A stretch of DNA of 64,000 bases from Geobacter sp. UBA6151. Lineage in GTDB: Bacteria > Desulfobacterota > Desulfuromonadia > Geobacterales > Pseudopelobacteraceae. The DNA is taken from the NCBI GenBank assembly GCA_002423105.1, contig DIUT01000038.1, forward strand, positions 5,382-69,381, written 5' to 3'. This document shows, piece by piece, positions 9,411 through 18,679 of this stretch (its first letter is position 1; every line of letters begins with the position of its first letter). The notes under the pieces were generated by a model that saw only the letters and a program-made list of their open reading frames with translations, did no database searches and was not told the origin of the DNA. A program made the translations under genes and the position numbers.

Positions 9411-9439
9411 TTGACAGACAGGCCGCAGGGCTGCAAAAT
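9411..9439 (+). promoter_or_regulatory. Candidate sigma70 promoter of lpxH
   Basis: TTGACA at 9411-9416, a 17-bp spacer and CAAAAT at 9434-9439. Transcription would begin about three bases before the lpxH ATG at 9449, so the message would be nearly leaderless, consistent with the lack of a clear ribosome site. Prediction by eye only. Confidence 0.4.
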
Positions 9440-9448
9440 CCTGCGGCC

Positions 9449-10171
9449 ATGCGAGCCCTGTTTCTAGCTGATGCCCATCTTCATCATCCCGATGATGCCA
9501 ATTACCGACTGCTGCTCCGTTTTCTTGAAGAACAACGGGATAAGGTTGATCTCATCTGTATCCTTGGCGACCTTTTTGACTTCCGTATCGGTCTGCCTGC
9601 CCTGGATTTTCCGGAGCAGGAACCGCTGCTTGCAGCGCTTGCCGCTCTGTCCGGCAGCGGTATCAGGCTGATCTACCTGGAAGGAAATCACGATTTTCAC
9701 CTGGGAACCGCTTTTGCTGCACAGATTGGCGCCGAACTGCATAGCGGCCCTGTTGTTATGGAGCTTGACGGCAGACGGGTCTATCTCTGTCACGGAGATC
9801 TGGTCAATCCAGCTGACTGGCGCTACCGTCTGCTGCATCTGGCGTTGCGCAACCGGCTTACCCCACTGATCGGCGGGCTTGCACCCGGCGCTCTTGTGCG
9901 GGGGATCAGGAAGCGTTTGCAGAAAGCCAGCCGCAAACGGTATTGTCACGACAAGGCACGCTGGGATTATGCTGCGATCATCCGTTCCTTTGCTACTGAT
10001 GTCCGCGAACAGGGTTGTGACGCCCTGGTACTGGGGCATTTTCACTATCCTCTGTTTGAAAAGAACGGCGATTTTACGCTGCTTTCCCTCGGTGACTGGA
10101 TTGACCATTTTTCTTACGGACTATATGAGAACGGTGAGTTTTCTCTGTCTTCTTTTTCCGCAGTTCCCTGA
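9449..10171 (+). CDS. lpxH: UDP-2,3-diacylglucosamine hydrolase
   Basis: A 240-residue calcineurin-like metallophosphoesterase that cleaves UDP-2,3-diacylglucosamine to lipid X in lipid A synthesis. Metal-site motifs are in order: FLADAHLHH (DxH), ILGDLFDF (GDxxD), YLEGNHDFH (GNHD), LCHGDLVN and LGHFHYP (GHxH). The start at the ATG at 9449 (MRALFLADAHL) fits the family; an in-frame start at 9407 would lie upstream of the apparent promoter. The last 98 bp overlap the convergent penicillin-binding protein gene. Confidence 0.85.
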   Translation: MRALFLADAHLHHPDDANYRLLLRFLEEQRDKVDLICILGDLFDFRIGLPALDFPEQEPLLAALAALSGSGIRLIYLEGNHDFHLGTAFAAQIGAELHSGPVVMELDGRRVYLCHGDLVNPADWRYRLLHLALRNRLTPLIGGLAPGALVRGIRKRLQKASRKRYCHDKARWDYAAIIRSFATDVREQGCDALVLGHFHYPLFEKNGDFTLLSLGDWIDHFSYGLYENGEFSLSSFSAVP

Positions 10172-11480
10172 TTTTCTGTTCCGGAGCCACAGCCGCCAGT
10201 GCCGGAGCCTGTGCCAGTTGATCCTTGAAGAAGGTTGTCAGGGCATGTTCTCCCACGTTTGATGCCTTTATTTTCCATCTGCCGTCATTGATTACCAGCG
10301 CCAGCAAGGCAACCTGCGGCTTCTCCGCCGGAGCGTACGCGGTAAACCAGCTGTAATGGCCCGCAGGATCATCACCGGTTATGCTGCCGGTTTTGGCGGC
10401 AACCTGCATGACACTCAACAGTCTCCGACCGTCATGGGTGCGGAACGCCTTGCGGGAGGTGCCGCTGGTAACGGTATCAAGCAACATCCGGCGCAAGCCG
10501 TCGGCAACGTCAGGCTGGACAACCATGGCCAGTGGCCTGGGCGGGTCAGAGAGGGTTTCCTTGCCGTCCCGCACCGTGCTGTCAACCAGGCGGGGGGTCA
10601 TCATCACGCCGTTATTGGCGATGGCAGCGGTAATGGCTGCCGCATGCAGCGGAGAGACTTTGAGGCCGTGGTCCAGCCCCGATCCCATCAGACGCAGGCC
10701 ACGCACGCTTTCCGGAACTTCCGCCCGGCTCGGCGGAAGCGGAATCCCCTCCAGTAAGGGGCGGTTGAAGCCGAAGTTTGAACACGTTGCGGCAAGGGCA
10801 TCCTTGCCCAGCAGGTCGCTGGCCAGCTTGCCGTACACCGGATTAACCGATTTGGCCATGGCTTCGGCCATATCCATACTCAGGCCGCCGCGTTTTGGGT
10901 GCGGATCCCAGTTGCCGGGGCTTTCCGAAACAGCCCTGCCGCGATAGCTCATCTGGCTGGATGGGGTGATTTTTGCCTGTTCCAGCGCTGCTGCTGCAGT
11001 TACCATCTTGAACAGCGAAGCCATGGGAAAAAGCCGGTAAGCGGCCTCAAGATTCCAGGATGGATCCTGCGATGATGCGGTCAACGAGATGATCCGGCCG
11101 GTTGCCGGTTCAAGAGCGATGAACAGAGCGTAAGGGGGTCGGGCTTTGTCAAAATACTGCTGCATGTTTTGCTGGAGATGCGGGTCGATGCTGTAACGTA
11201 GCAGCGTTCCGTCTGAAGTGGCGGCAGACAGATTGCCTGCAACTTCTTGTGCTTCAGGAAGAAGTGAGCATGCCACGGGAAACAGTGCGTTACCTTTTGG
11301 CAAGGTGCTGACGGGGAGCGGCTTGGGGTGGAAAGCGACGGCATCGGAACCTTTGCGGATAAGCAGCACCGTCAGCGGTATCAGTAAACACGTCAGAAGA
11401 ACAATTACGCCCAGGAGTTTCAGGCGTTTAGAGCCAGATGAACTGGTGTTGTACCGTGACCTGCCCTTAAGATCCTTCAT
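10074..11480 (-). CDS. Penicillin-binding protein transpeptidase domain protein
   Basis: A 468-residue membrane-anchored DD-transpeptidase-like protein. One transmembrane helix (about 22-42) is followed by a short linker and a penicillin-binding transpeptidase domain with the catalytic SLFK (SxxK), SVN (SxN) and KTGS (KTG) motifs. The tail is lysine/arginine-rich (KIRELRKKKTEKTHRSH). No transglycosylase domain is present, and it is shorter than class B PBP2/PBP3. The gene has its own promoter and its 3' end overlaps lpxH by 98 bp on the opposite strand. Role in peptidoglycan crosslinking is inferred from the domain. Confidence 0.85.
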   Translation of the reverse strand: MKDLKGRSRYNTSSSGSKRLKLLGVIVLLTCLLIPLTVLLIRKGSDAVAFHPKPLPVSTLPKGNALFPVACSLLPEAQEVAGNLSAATSDGTLLRYSIDPHLQQNMQQYFDKARPPYALFIALEPATGRIISLTASSQDPSWNLEAAYRLFPMASLFKMVTAAAALEQAKITPSSQMSYRGRAVSESPGNWDPHPKRGGLSMDMAEAMAKSVNPVYGKLASDLLGKDALAATCSNFGFNRPLLEGIPLPPSRAEVPESVRGLRLMGSGLDHGLKVSPLHAAAITAAIANNGVMMTPRLVDSTVRDGKETLSDPPRPLAMVVQPDVADGLRRMLLDTVTSGTSRKAFRTHDGRRLLSVMQVAAKTGSITGDDPAGHYSWFTAYAPAEKPQVALLALVINDGRWKIKASNVGEHALTTFFKDQLAQAPALAAVAPEQKIRELRKKKTEKTHRSHIVRKKNGQSSHRGKAA

Positions 11481-11511
11481 GCGGCTCCTCTACATCGATA
11501 ATTGGCTGCAT

Positions 11512-11541
11512 ACTATAGGCTATCCAGAGTGATTGTGTCAA
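11512..11541 (-). promoter_or_regulatory. Sigma70 promoter of the penicillin-binding protein gene
   Basis: On the minus strand TTGACA (11541-11536), an 18-bp spacer and TATAGT (11517-11512) lie about 30 bp upstream of the ATG at 11480. The -35 box overlaps the hflX stop codon, so the gene need not rely on read-through from hflX. Confidence 0.6.
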
Positions 11542-13193
11542 TCAGCATCCGGCCAGAAGCGCCGTTTCAACTCATCCAGCAGCTGTGTGAGGGATTTTCG
11601 GTCAAGGGCTGAAACAGCGATGGCATCGTACCGTTTCCGGGCCTGGGCAACCCGCAGAAAGGTGATGGTGTCCTTCTTCTTCAGTTCGCTTAACTGATCG
11701 GTCTTATTGAAAACCACGAGCTCCGGTTTGTCGGCCAAATCCAATTCTGACAGTATGGCACGTACCTGGGCAATCTGGGCCTCGAAGCGGGGATTAGAGG
11801 AATCCACCAGGTGCAGCAGCAGGTCGGCGTCCCGCAACTCCTCCAGGGTGGCCTTGAAGGCGCCCATCAGGGAAGCTGGCAGGGAGCGGATGAAGCCGAC
11901 GGTGTCGGTGATGATCACCTCCCGGTCACGGGGCAGACGCAGGCGGCGGCTGGAGGTGTCCAGGGTGGCGAACAGCAGGTTTTCAGTGAAGACTTCGCTT
12001 TTGGTCAGGGCGTTCAGCAGGGTGGATTTCCCGGCATTGGTATAGCCCACGATGGAGATGATCGGTAGGTCGGACTTGATCCGGCGGCTGCGGCGCTGCT
12101 CCCGTCCGCGGGAGAGGTTTTCCAGATCTCGCTCCAGGGCTGTGATGCGGTCCCTGATCCGGCGGCGATCTGTTTCCAGCTTGGTTTCCCCCGGACCCCG
12201 TCCGCCGATGCCCCCCATCAGCCGGGACATCTGCACCCCACGCCCGCTGAGGCGTGGCAGCAGATATTTAAGCTGGGCCAGTTCCACCTGCACCTTGCCG
12301 TCAAGGCTGGTGGCCCGCCGGGCGAAGATATCCAGGATCAGCTGGCTGCGGTCGATGACCTTCAACTCGGTCATGGAAGAAATCGCGCGCACCTGGGCCG
12401 GTGTCAGTTCCTGGTCGAAGATCAGCAGCGTCGCTCCCCGCTGCAGTGCCCGGATGACTACTTCCTGCAGTTTTCCTTCTCCCATCAGGGTGCGTGGGTT
12501 CAGTTTGCGCGGCAACTGGATGAAGCGATCCAGCACCAGCACTCCGGCGGTGCGTGCCAGCTCTGCCAGTTCATCCAGCGAATCCTCCGCCTCACGGCGT
12601 TCACCGGCGGCCATGACCGAAATCAGGATGGTCCGTTCCTGGCCGGATGCGGCGTGTGCTGCGGTATCCACAGCCCGTTCCAGTTCACGTTCAAGGGCAA
12701 CGATCCCGTCGCTGCCGTAACCAATGAGCCGTTCAAACGGCTGTGGCGGGCAGATGGTGATGCCGGAGGAACTGTTGGCAAGGTGGGCCAGGTGGATGGT
12801 CAGGTTGCTGCTGCCAGATTGAGCGGAAAGTGCGGCCACCAGATCCAGGCGCAGCAGCTTCAGGTCGGTCAGGTCATCTTCGGAAAGCGGTTCACCTTTC
12901 AGGTGGGTATGGATCAGGCGCAGGCCGCGCAGGCGCTTGCGGCCCAGGGGATAGTCTTTCAGTTCGGGGATCAGCAGCCCTTTTTCGTCGCCGATAATCA
13001 CCTGTACCACACTGCCCTGGCGATTGATCAATAGCCCGATCTGGCGGCGTAGTTCCGATGAAAGCTCTATCAGGCGCTGCGCCAGATCAGAAGAACAGCA
13101 TTCCTCCCCCGAAACGCGGCGACGGTAGAGCCGCTCCAGCGGTTGAAGCTGGCTTTGCCGCAGTCCTGCAAGGTTACCCTGGATTGTTTGAAT
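11538..13193 (-). CDS. hflX: GTPase HflX (apparent ATT start)
   Basis: A ribosome-associated GTPase, 551 residues if started at the ATT at 13193. The G domain has G1 GYTNAGKST, G3 DTVGF and G4 NKTD, preceded by the HflX-specific glycine-rich segment RLMGGIGGRGPGETKLE. Reading upstream of the first in-frame canonical codon (TTG at 13031) gives QTIQGNLAGLRQSQLQPLER and LYRRRVS, then SSELRRQIGLL. These are conserved HflX N-terminal features, so the TTG is internal. No ATG, GTG or TTG occurs upstream in frame; ATT, six bases after GGAG, aligns with the expected initiator. A sequencing error (ATG to ATT) is the alternative. Confidence 0.85.
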   Translation of the reverse strand: MQTIQGNLAGLRQSQLQPLERLYRRRVSGEECCSSDLAQRLIELSSELRRQIGLLINRQGSVVQVIIGDEKGLLIPELKDYPLGRKRLRGLRLIHTHLKGEPLSEDDLTDLKLLRLDLVAALSAQSGSSNLTIHLAHLANSSSGITICPPQPFERLIGYGSDGIVALERELERAVDTAAHAASGQERTILISVMAAGERREAEDSLDELAELARTAGVLVLDRFIQLPRKLNPRTLMGEGKLQEVVIRALQRGATLLIFDQELTPAQVRAISSMTELKVIDRSQLILDIFARRATSLDGKVQVELAQLKYLLPRLSGRGVQMSRLMGGIGGRGPGETKLETDRRRIRDRITALERDLENLSRGREQRRSRRIKSDLPIISIVGYTNAGKSTLLNALTKSEVFTENLLFATLDTSSRRLRLPRDREVIITDTVGFIRSLPASLMGAFKATLEELRDADLLLHLVDSSNPRFEAQIAQVRAILSELDLADKPELVVFNKTDQLSELKKKDTITFLRVAQARKRYDAIAVSALDRKSLTQLLDELKRRFWPDAD

Positions 13194-13210
13194 GACTGGC
13201 TCCTGACCTG

Positions 13211-13339
13211 TTATTCCAACTCCATATCAAGGCGCTATCTTCGTTGGCTTCGTCGTCGGCTCCTCGACATACTACAAGTACGCCTGCGTCGCCTTCTCCT
13301 TGCCGCCTTGATATCATCCTTGATCTGAAATTGGAATTA
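13211..13339. repeat. Near-palindromic dispersed repeat, copy A
   Basis: A 129-bp sequence between recD and hflX, closely similar in the same orientation to 57253-57381. Both ends carry inverted TATTCCAA-type termini, and an inner perfect 11-bp inverted pair (ATATCAAGGCG / CGCCTTGATAT) flanks a partly palindromic centre. It contains no gene. It looks like a REP/MITE-type intergenic repeat. It ends 18 bp upstream of the hflX start. Confidence 0.8.
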
Positions 13340-13402
13340 GTGATGAAGTGCGTAATTACAGCGATCTTTTAACGCATTTTTCAGGAGAATGCCAGACTAT
13401 CG

Positions 13403-15160
13403 TCAGCAGGGCCACAGCGCTTCCTTCAGCCCTGAGGCCCGCTCGATGCGCCGTGCAGCGGCAGCGATGAACAGGCTGCTGTCGCCGATGATTTCCACGC
13501 TTTCCCTGGCCCGCGTGAGCCCGGTGTAGAGCAGCTCCCGGGTCAACAGTTCCGAATCATGGCCGGGCAGCAGCATCAGCACTTTAGTGAATTCAGAACC
13601 CTGGCTTTTGTGAATGGTCATGGCGAAAGCTGTTTCGTGGGCCGGGAGTCGGAGCGGTGAGACCGTTCTGATGCCGCCTGCCCCATTGGGGAAGCAGACT
13701 TTAAGCGCGCCGCCCACCAGCGGGTCGGGCAGGGTAAGGCCGATGTCGCCGTTGAACAGTCTGAGGCTGTAGTCGTTGGCCGTGACAAGCACCGGCCGAC
13801 CGGCATACCAGCGACCAAGCGGACGAATCAGCTGCTTTTCCGCAAGCAGTTCCTCAATGAGCAGGTTGACCGCTTCGACACCCAGCGGCCCCTGGCGCAG
13901 GGCGCACAATACTCGGAAGCTGTTAAAGATCGACAGCGCCTCTTGGGCGGAGGTTGTTGCAAGGTAGGGGGCATAGCCCCGGATGATTGTGCCGGAAAGC
14001 TGTTTTTTGAACGATTCCGTCCGGGAAAGTTCCTGCCAGACGCTATCATCGGTCTTAGCGCTGGTAAGCAGGGTAAGGGCTGCGGCGCCGTCCCCCAGGT
14101 TGATGGCAGATGCAGCCGCGCCGATGGCGCTACTCCCCTGAAAACGATAATTTCTGGTCAGTATGACGATACTGTCCTGCAATGGTGCAGCGGCTTCGCT
14201 GCTTGCTCTGTCCCGCAGGTCGGAATCACCACAAAGGTCGCCAAGCACTGCTCCAGCTTCCACCGAGGCCAACTGGTCACGGTCGCCCAACAGCAGTAGC
14301 CGTGCATCAGGCTTGAGCGCTGCTGTCAGTTTGGCCATCAGCGGCAGTGAAACCATGGATGCTTCATCAATAATGACCAGATCAAAGGGGAGTGGATTGT
14401 CTGCCGAGAAGCGGAAACGCGGCGATCCGGCAACAGGACCCAGCAGACGGTGCAAGGTGGTGGCCTGTTCCGGAATCCGCTGCCGTATCTGATCGTTACA
14501 GGACAGTGATTCCTTTGCTAGGGCGATCGATTCCTGTAAACGTGCGGCAGCTTTCCCGGTGGGGGCGGCAAGAGCGATGCGCAGCGGTCGGTCGATGGCC
14601 TGTTCCAGCAGCAGTGCAAGTATTTTAACAATGGTGAAGGTCTTGCCGGTGCCCGGCCCGCCGGAAATGATGCAGAAGCGCTTTGTCACTGCTGTCAGGG
14701 CTGCTGTTCGCTGCCAGTCGGTTTCTTCCGGCGTGTACATGGGAAACAACCTGTCCAGCCCTTCGGCCAGCAATTCGTTGTTAACCGGAAGCGGCGGCGC
14801 CTGTGCCATGGCCAGGATCTGTTCAGTCAGTGTCTGTTCGTACTTCCAGTAACGATACAGATACAGTCTGCCGCGTTGATCCAGAACAAGCGGCGCAAAC
14901 GTGCCGGGAGCGCTGATGCAGGTAGTGCGTCGCAATGAATCGAGCAGTTCGTTGAGAGGTGGCATGCGCAAGGGGGCGTTGTCCACCCGAATGGTGCGGT
15001 CAGCTATATCTGACAGATTAAGACAGACATTTCCCGACCCCACCGCATTGCTTGCCAGCGCGGCAGCCAGATGCAGATGGGGGGAGGCTGCGTCAGAAAT
15101 GCTGGCGATAAAATCGGCGAAGTGCCGGTCAAGCGGTGTAAGTTCGAAAACGGCGGTCAC
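13403..15160 (-). CDS. recD: Exodeoxyribonuclease V alpha subunit
   Basis: A 585-residue SF1B helicase, the 5'-3' motor of RecBCD in double-strand break repair and foreign DNA degradation. Walker A is ISGGPGTGKTFTIVK (about 166-180), motif II is LVIIDEASMVSLPL, and the C-terminal TIHKSQGSEFTKVLMLLP followed by LLYTGLTRARE are helicase motifs V/VI. The N-terminal domain that contacts RecB/RecC precedes the motor. It sits 3 bp downstream of recB. Length is close to the usual ~600. Confidence 0.93.
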   Translation of the reverse strand: MTAVFELTPLDRHFADFIASISDAASPHLHLAAALASNAVGSGNVCLNLSDIADRTIRVDNAPLRMPPLNELLDSLRRTTCISAPGTFAPLVLDQRGRLYLYRYWKYEQTLTEQILAMAQAPPLPVNNELLAEGLDRLFPMYTPEETDWQRTAALTAVTKRFCIISGGPGTGKTFTIVKILALLLEQAIDRPLRIALAAPTGKAAARLQESIALAKESLSCNDQIRQRIPEQATTLHRLLGPVAGSPRFRFSADNPLPFDLVIIDEASMVSLPLMAKLTAALKPDARLLLLGDRDQLASVEAGAVLGDLCGDSDLRDRASSEAAAPLQDSIVILTRNYRFQGSSAIGAAASAINLGDGAAALTLLTSAKTDDSVWQELSRTESFKKQLSGTIIRGYAPYLATTSAQEALSIFNSFRVLCALRQGPLGVEAVNLLIEELLAEKQLIRPLGRWYAGRPVLVTANDYSLRLFNGDIGLTLPDPLVGGALKVCFPNGAGGIRTVSPLRLPAHETAFAMTIHKSQGSEFTKVLMLLPGHDSELLTRELLYTGLTRARESVEIIGDSSLFIAAAARRIERASGLKEALWPC

Positions 15161-15163
15161 CGG

Positions 15164-18100
15164 TTATCCTCCCGCCTGAATCAGGCATGCTGTCAGGGCG
15201 TTGATTAGTTCAGCCGTTGGCCTGTCCCTGAATATGCCGCAACTTTCGCCGGTTTGCGGGGTAATCCCCCGCACAAACAGATAGAGCACGCCGCCAAAGT
15301 GCTGCTCATACTCATACTGTTTGATGCGCAGAGAAAGATAGCGGTGAAGGGCCACGCTGTAGAGCAGGTATTGCAGCGGGTACAGGTTGCGCTCCATCTC
15401 CCTGTTCAATGCCTGCTGGTGGTAATCCTCAAGCCGGAAGCCCAGGTGATTGGACTTCCAGTCAATGATGTAGTAGCGCCCCCCCTGGCGGAATACCATG
15501 TCCACAAACCCGCGCAGCATCCCCCGTACCGGCCTGAACTGCAGAGCATCGGCCACGGTTGTCAAATCCGGCATGGCCGTTTTGCCGTGCTGTTTGAGGC
15601 AGTCCGCCAGCAAGCCGGAGGTGACGAATTTCAAGGGAAAAAAGAATTCAAGTTCCGGCTGCCAGCTTCCCTGCTCAAGACCTGCCAGCGTAAACAGTCC
15701 TTCCGGCGAAGAGAGCGGCGTGTTGACGACATTGGACAGCATGGCTATGACCGGCTGCTGCCATTCCCGGTCATAGCCATGCTTTTCAAGACTTTTTTCA
15801 ACCAGGGTGGAAATGGCTTCCGGGCGGAAAGTTGCAAAATCCAGCTTTTCGAACAGCTCATGCATGAAGATTCCGGCCTGTGCACCCCGGGGAAAGGTGA
15901 AAATACTCTTTCCCGCAGGAGTTTCAGTTGGTGGCGGAACACGGGCAATGACATCAAGCTGTGGCTCGTCCCGGTCCGGCAGTTCATGCTGATGGCTGTC
16001 GCGGGCTGCAAAGGCGGTGAAGCTGGTTACCCGCCAGTCATGTTTGATGGTTGTGCGCATGGTGCGCGGTGCCGCTATCTGACAGTGTTGTGCTGCGGAA
16101 AGCGGGAGTGGCTGCGCCGATTCGTCCGCTATGCTGCTTACTGCCAGGGCATCCGGACAGGCTGTTGCCAGTTCCTGTAGCCGCTGTTCCATGGTCACTT
16201 CGTCGTCTGCGTCATGTAGCAGATAGGCAAGGGGAGGCTGTCCGCAGTTTTTGCCGCCACTGCCGACCTGGGCCGCAACCAGATAACAGCGCCGCCTGGC
16301 GCGGGTAAGCGCCACGTAGAGCAGGCGCAGGTTTTCAGCAAGGCTTTCCTCTGCTGCCAGTTGTCTGTGTTCTGTATAGCTGGCGGAACCGAAATCCTTC
16401 ACCATTTGAAAGTGCTCATGGAAGGTGATCACCCTGCCGCAATCAGGAGTACTGCTCCAGGTAAAAGGACAGAATACGACAGGATACTCCAGCCCTTTAC
16501 TCAGATGGATGGTGACAATTCTGACCGTTTTGTCATCGGTTTCCAGGCGGATCTGGTACGCCTCGCCAGGCTCCCTGGTCATGGTTCGCTCGCTGAACCA
16601 GGTGACCATCGCCTCCGGTCCCAGCTGCTGCTGGCAGGCAGTCTCGTGCAGCAGTTCAAAGCAGTGCAGCAGATTGGTCAGACGACGTTCTCCGTCTGCA
16701 TGGCCGAGCAGCCGTCCCCGCACTCCTTCTTCGGCCATCAGCATACGGCTCATCACCATGAACCCCTTGTCAAGCCAGGTCTGGTGGTAGGCGCTGAAGC
16801 GGGACAGGTGGTGTTCCCAGGCCTGCTCGTTCTCGATCAGCTGAGCTATGTCATTGCCGGTCGCTCCCAGCAGATCGGTGGCCAGTGCCGCCCGGACCTT
16901 CGTTTCACTGGACGGGTCAGACAGCGCCAGCAGCAGCGTACAGACCTCCTGCGCCTCGTGCGTGGCAAACACGCTTAAGTCACTGCGCATGACACTGGGT
17001 ATGGACAACGTCCGCAAGGTTTCCTGCATCAAACGCGCCTGACGGTTGGTGCGGACGATGACCGCGATATCGCCGGGAAGCACCGTTTGCCCTTCAGGTG
17101 TGCCATCCAGCAGCAGACGGGCGATTTCCACCGCCGTTGCCAGGGTGGCTTTGCTGCTGGCCTGCTCAATGGTCAATGGTTTGCCGTTTTCCGCAGGGGG
17201 CAGATGCCAGATCTGGAGCGGCGCATGGCCTTCCGGTCCGGCAGTGCTGGTCTGTTCGTCAACGACGCCTGCTGTGGCCGGATAAAAGGTGATGGCATCA
17301 TAGACAAAGGGCTGTGGACTGGCGCCGAATATGCTGTTGAGGCCCCGCAGCAGGGCAGGAGTCGAGCGCCAGTTGACGGTCAGGGTGAAGCGCTTGTCAG
17401 GAGCGGTTTCACTGGCAGCTTGAAGGTAGGAAAAAATATCAGCACCCCGGAAGCTGTAGATCGCCTGTTTCGGGTCGCCTATCAGAAGCAGTGGCAAACC
17501 TGATCCAGCGTAAATATGTCTGAATATGTCGTATTGCAGGGGATCGGTATCCTGGAATTCATCGATCAGGGCCGCCGGATAGGTCTGGCGCAGGGCAGCG
17601 CTCAGCGCGCCTCCGTTTTCACCGGTCAGGGCTGCATGGAGATTGGTCAGCAGATCGTCAAAGAAGCGGATGTTGCGCTGCTGTTTGCGTAGAGGCAGTT
17701 CGCTCTGGCAAAAGGTGATCAGTTCGCCATGCAGCGCCAGCAGCCGCTGTTGCACAGCTTGCAGCAGTTCGTCGCACAGATTGAAGAATGGATGCTGCGG
17801 TGGCGGCTGTTTTTTCAGCTGCTGCTGTGCCATGAACCCGGCGCTGAACTTTTCAAAACCGGCAAACAGTCTGAAAGGACTGTCGTCGGCCGTAAATTCA
17901 GCCATTCCCTCAAACAGCTCTGGCAGCAGGTCGCTGCGGTAATTCTTCTCGGAACGGCTCAGTCCCTTGTCAGTTTCAAGCAGTTCCCGGATGCTGGTGT
18001 GCGAACTGCGCCACTCCTGTTGTACTCGGACGAAGAGTGTCCGACAGCTTTCCTCAATATCCGCGACCTGTTTGGGGCTGTACTGCGGCATGATGCGTAC

Positions 18101-18679
18101 CGTTGCAGCGCCCAGTATGCCGCTGACAAAGGTCATGAAGTAATCGGCATCGAAGCCGCTGCGCAGGGCAAGTTCCAGCAGTGGCGCTGAGCGGCTGAAA
18201 AAGCGCATCCGCCAGAAGTCATCCACAGTTTCCCGCACCAGCTTTTTTTGATCGGTAACCAGTTCCGTGTCGTAGAGCGAACCGCTTTCAAAGGCGTGGT
18301 CCTGCAGGACGCGTAGACAGAAACCGTGGATGGTGAAGATCGATGCGGTATCAAACAGAAGCAGCGCTCGTACCAGGGTTTCCCGCGCCTGTCCGGGGGA
18401 GGTCAGTCCGGCGCAGAAGCGCTTCAGAAATGGATCGTCCGTTTCAGCGCTCTCCAATACCTTGATCGCCTCCCGGATGCGGCGCTGCACGCGGCCCCGC
18501 AGCTCTTTTGTGGCGGCTTCGGTGTAGGTCACCACCAGAATCTGCTGTGGAGAAAGCTGGCGTTCAATCAGCAGGCGCAGGTAGAGACAGACAATGGCGT
18601 AGGTTTTTCCGGTTCCGGCGCTGGCTTCGATCAGGTTGGTACCGGACAGTTCAAGGGCAAGGTGGTCCAGTTCGGTCAT
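15164..18679 (-). CDS. recB: Exodeoxyribonuclease V beta subunit (helicase-nuclease)
   Basis: A 1171-residue SF1A helicase with C-terminal nuclease. Walker A is EASAGTGKTYAIV (about 18-30), motif II is ALIDEFQDTDPLQY, and motif VI is LLYVALTRARRRCYLV. The nuclease domain near the C-terminus has GFVDMVFR and IIDWKSNHLG, the metal-binding Asp and DxK residues, then QYLLYSVALHRYL. All catalytic elements look intact. The start overlaps the recC stop by four bases, giving a coupled recC-recB-recD operon. Confidence 0.95.
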   Translation of the reverse strand: MTELDHLALELSGTNLIEASAGTGKTYAIVCLYLRLLIERQLSPQQILVVTYTEAATKELRGRVQRRIREAIKVLESAETDDPFLKRFCAGLTSPGQARETLVRALLLFDTASIFTIHGFCLRVLQDHAFESGSLYDTELVTDQKKLVRETVDDFWRMRFFSRSAPLLELALRSGFDADYFMTFVSGILGAATVRIMPQYSPKQVADIEESCRTLFVRVQQEWRSSHTSIRELLETDKGLSRSEKNYRSDLLPELFEGMAEFTADDSPFRLFAGFEKFSAGFMAQQQLKKQPPPQHPFFNLCDELLQAVQQRLLALHGELITFCQSELPLRKQQRNIRFFDDLLTNLHAALTGENGGALSAALRQTYPAALIDEFQDTDPLQYDIFRHIYAGSGLPLLLIGDPKQAIYSFRGADIFSYLQAASETAPDKRFTLTVNWRSTPALLRGLNSIFGASPQPFVYDAITFYPATAGVVDEQTSTAGPEGHAPLQIWHLPPAENGKPLTIEQASSKATLATAVEIARLLLDGTPEGQTVLPGDIAVIVRTNRQARLMQETLRTLSIPSVMRSDLSVFATHEAQEVCTLLLALSDPSSETKVRAALATDLLGATGNDIAQLIENEQAWEHHLSRFSAYHQTWLDKGFMVMSRMLMAEEGVRGRLLGHADGERRLTNLLHCFELLHETACQQQLGPEAMVTWFSERTMTREPGEAYQIRLETDDKTVRIVTIHLSKGLEYPVVFCPFTWSSTPDCGRVITFHEHFQMVKDFGSASYTEHRQLAAEESLAENLRLLYVALTRARRRCYLVAAQVGSGGKNCGQPPLAYLLHDADDEVTMEQRLQELATACPDALAVSSIADESAQPLPLSAAQHCQIAAPRTMRTTIKHDWRVTSFTAFAARDSHQHELPDRDEPQLDVIARVPPPTETPAGKSIFTFPRGAQAGIFMHELFEKLDFATFRPEAISTLVEKSLEKHGYDREWQQPVIAMLSNVVNTPLSSPEGLFTLAGLEQGSWQPELEFFFPLKFVTSGLLADCLKQHGKTAMPDLTTVADALQFRPVRGMLRGFVDMVFRQGGRYYIIDWKSNHLGFRLEDYHQQALNREMERNLYPLQYLLYSVALHRYLSLRIKQYEYEQHFGGVLYLFVRGITPQTGESCGIFRDRPTAELINALTACLIQAGG

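Noticed and set aside
13031..13031. TTG at 13031 as the hflX start
   Set aside because: It would remove 54 residues that match the conserved HflX N-terminus; no ribosome site precedes it.
15254..16180. 308-codon open frame antisense to recB
   Set aside because: It lies entirely opposite the RecB nuclease region, with no motif or ribosome site.
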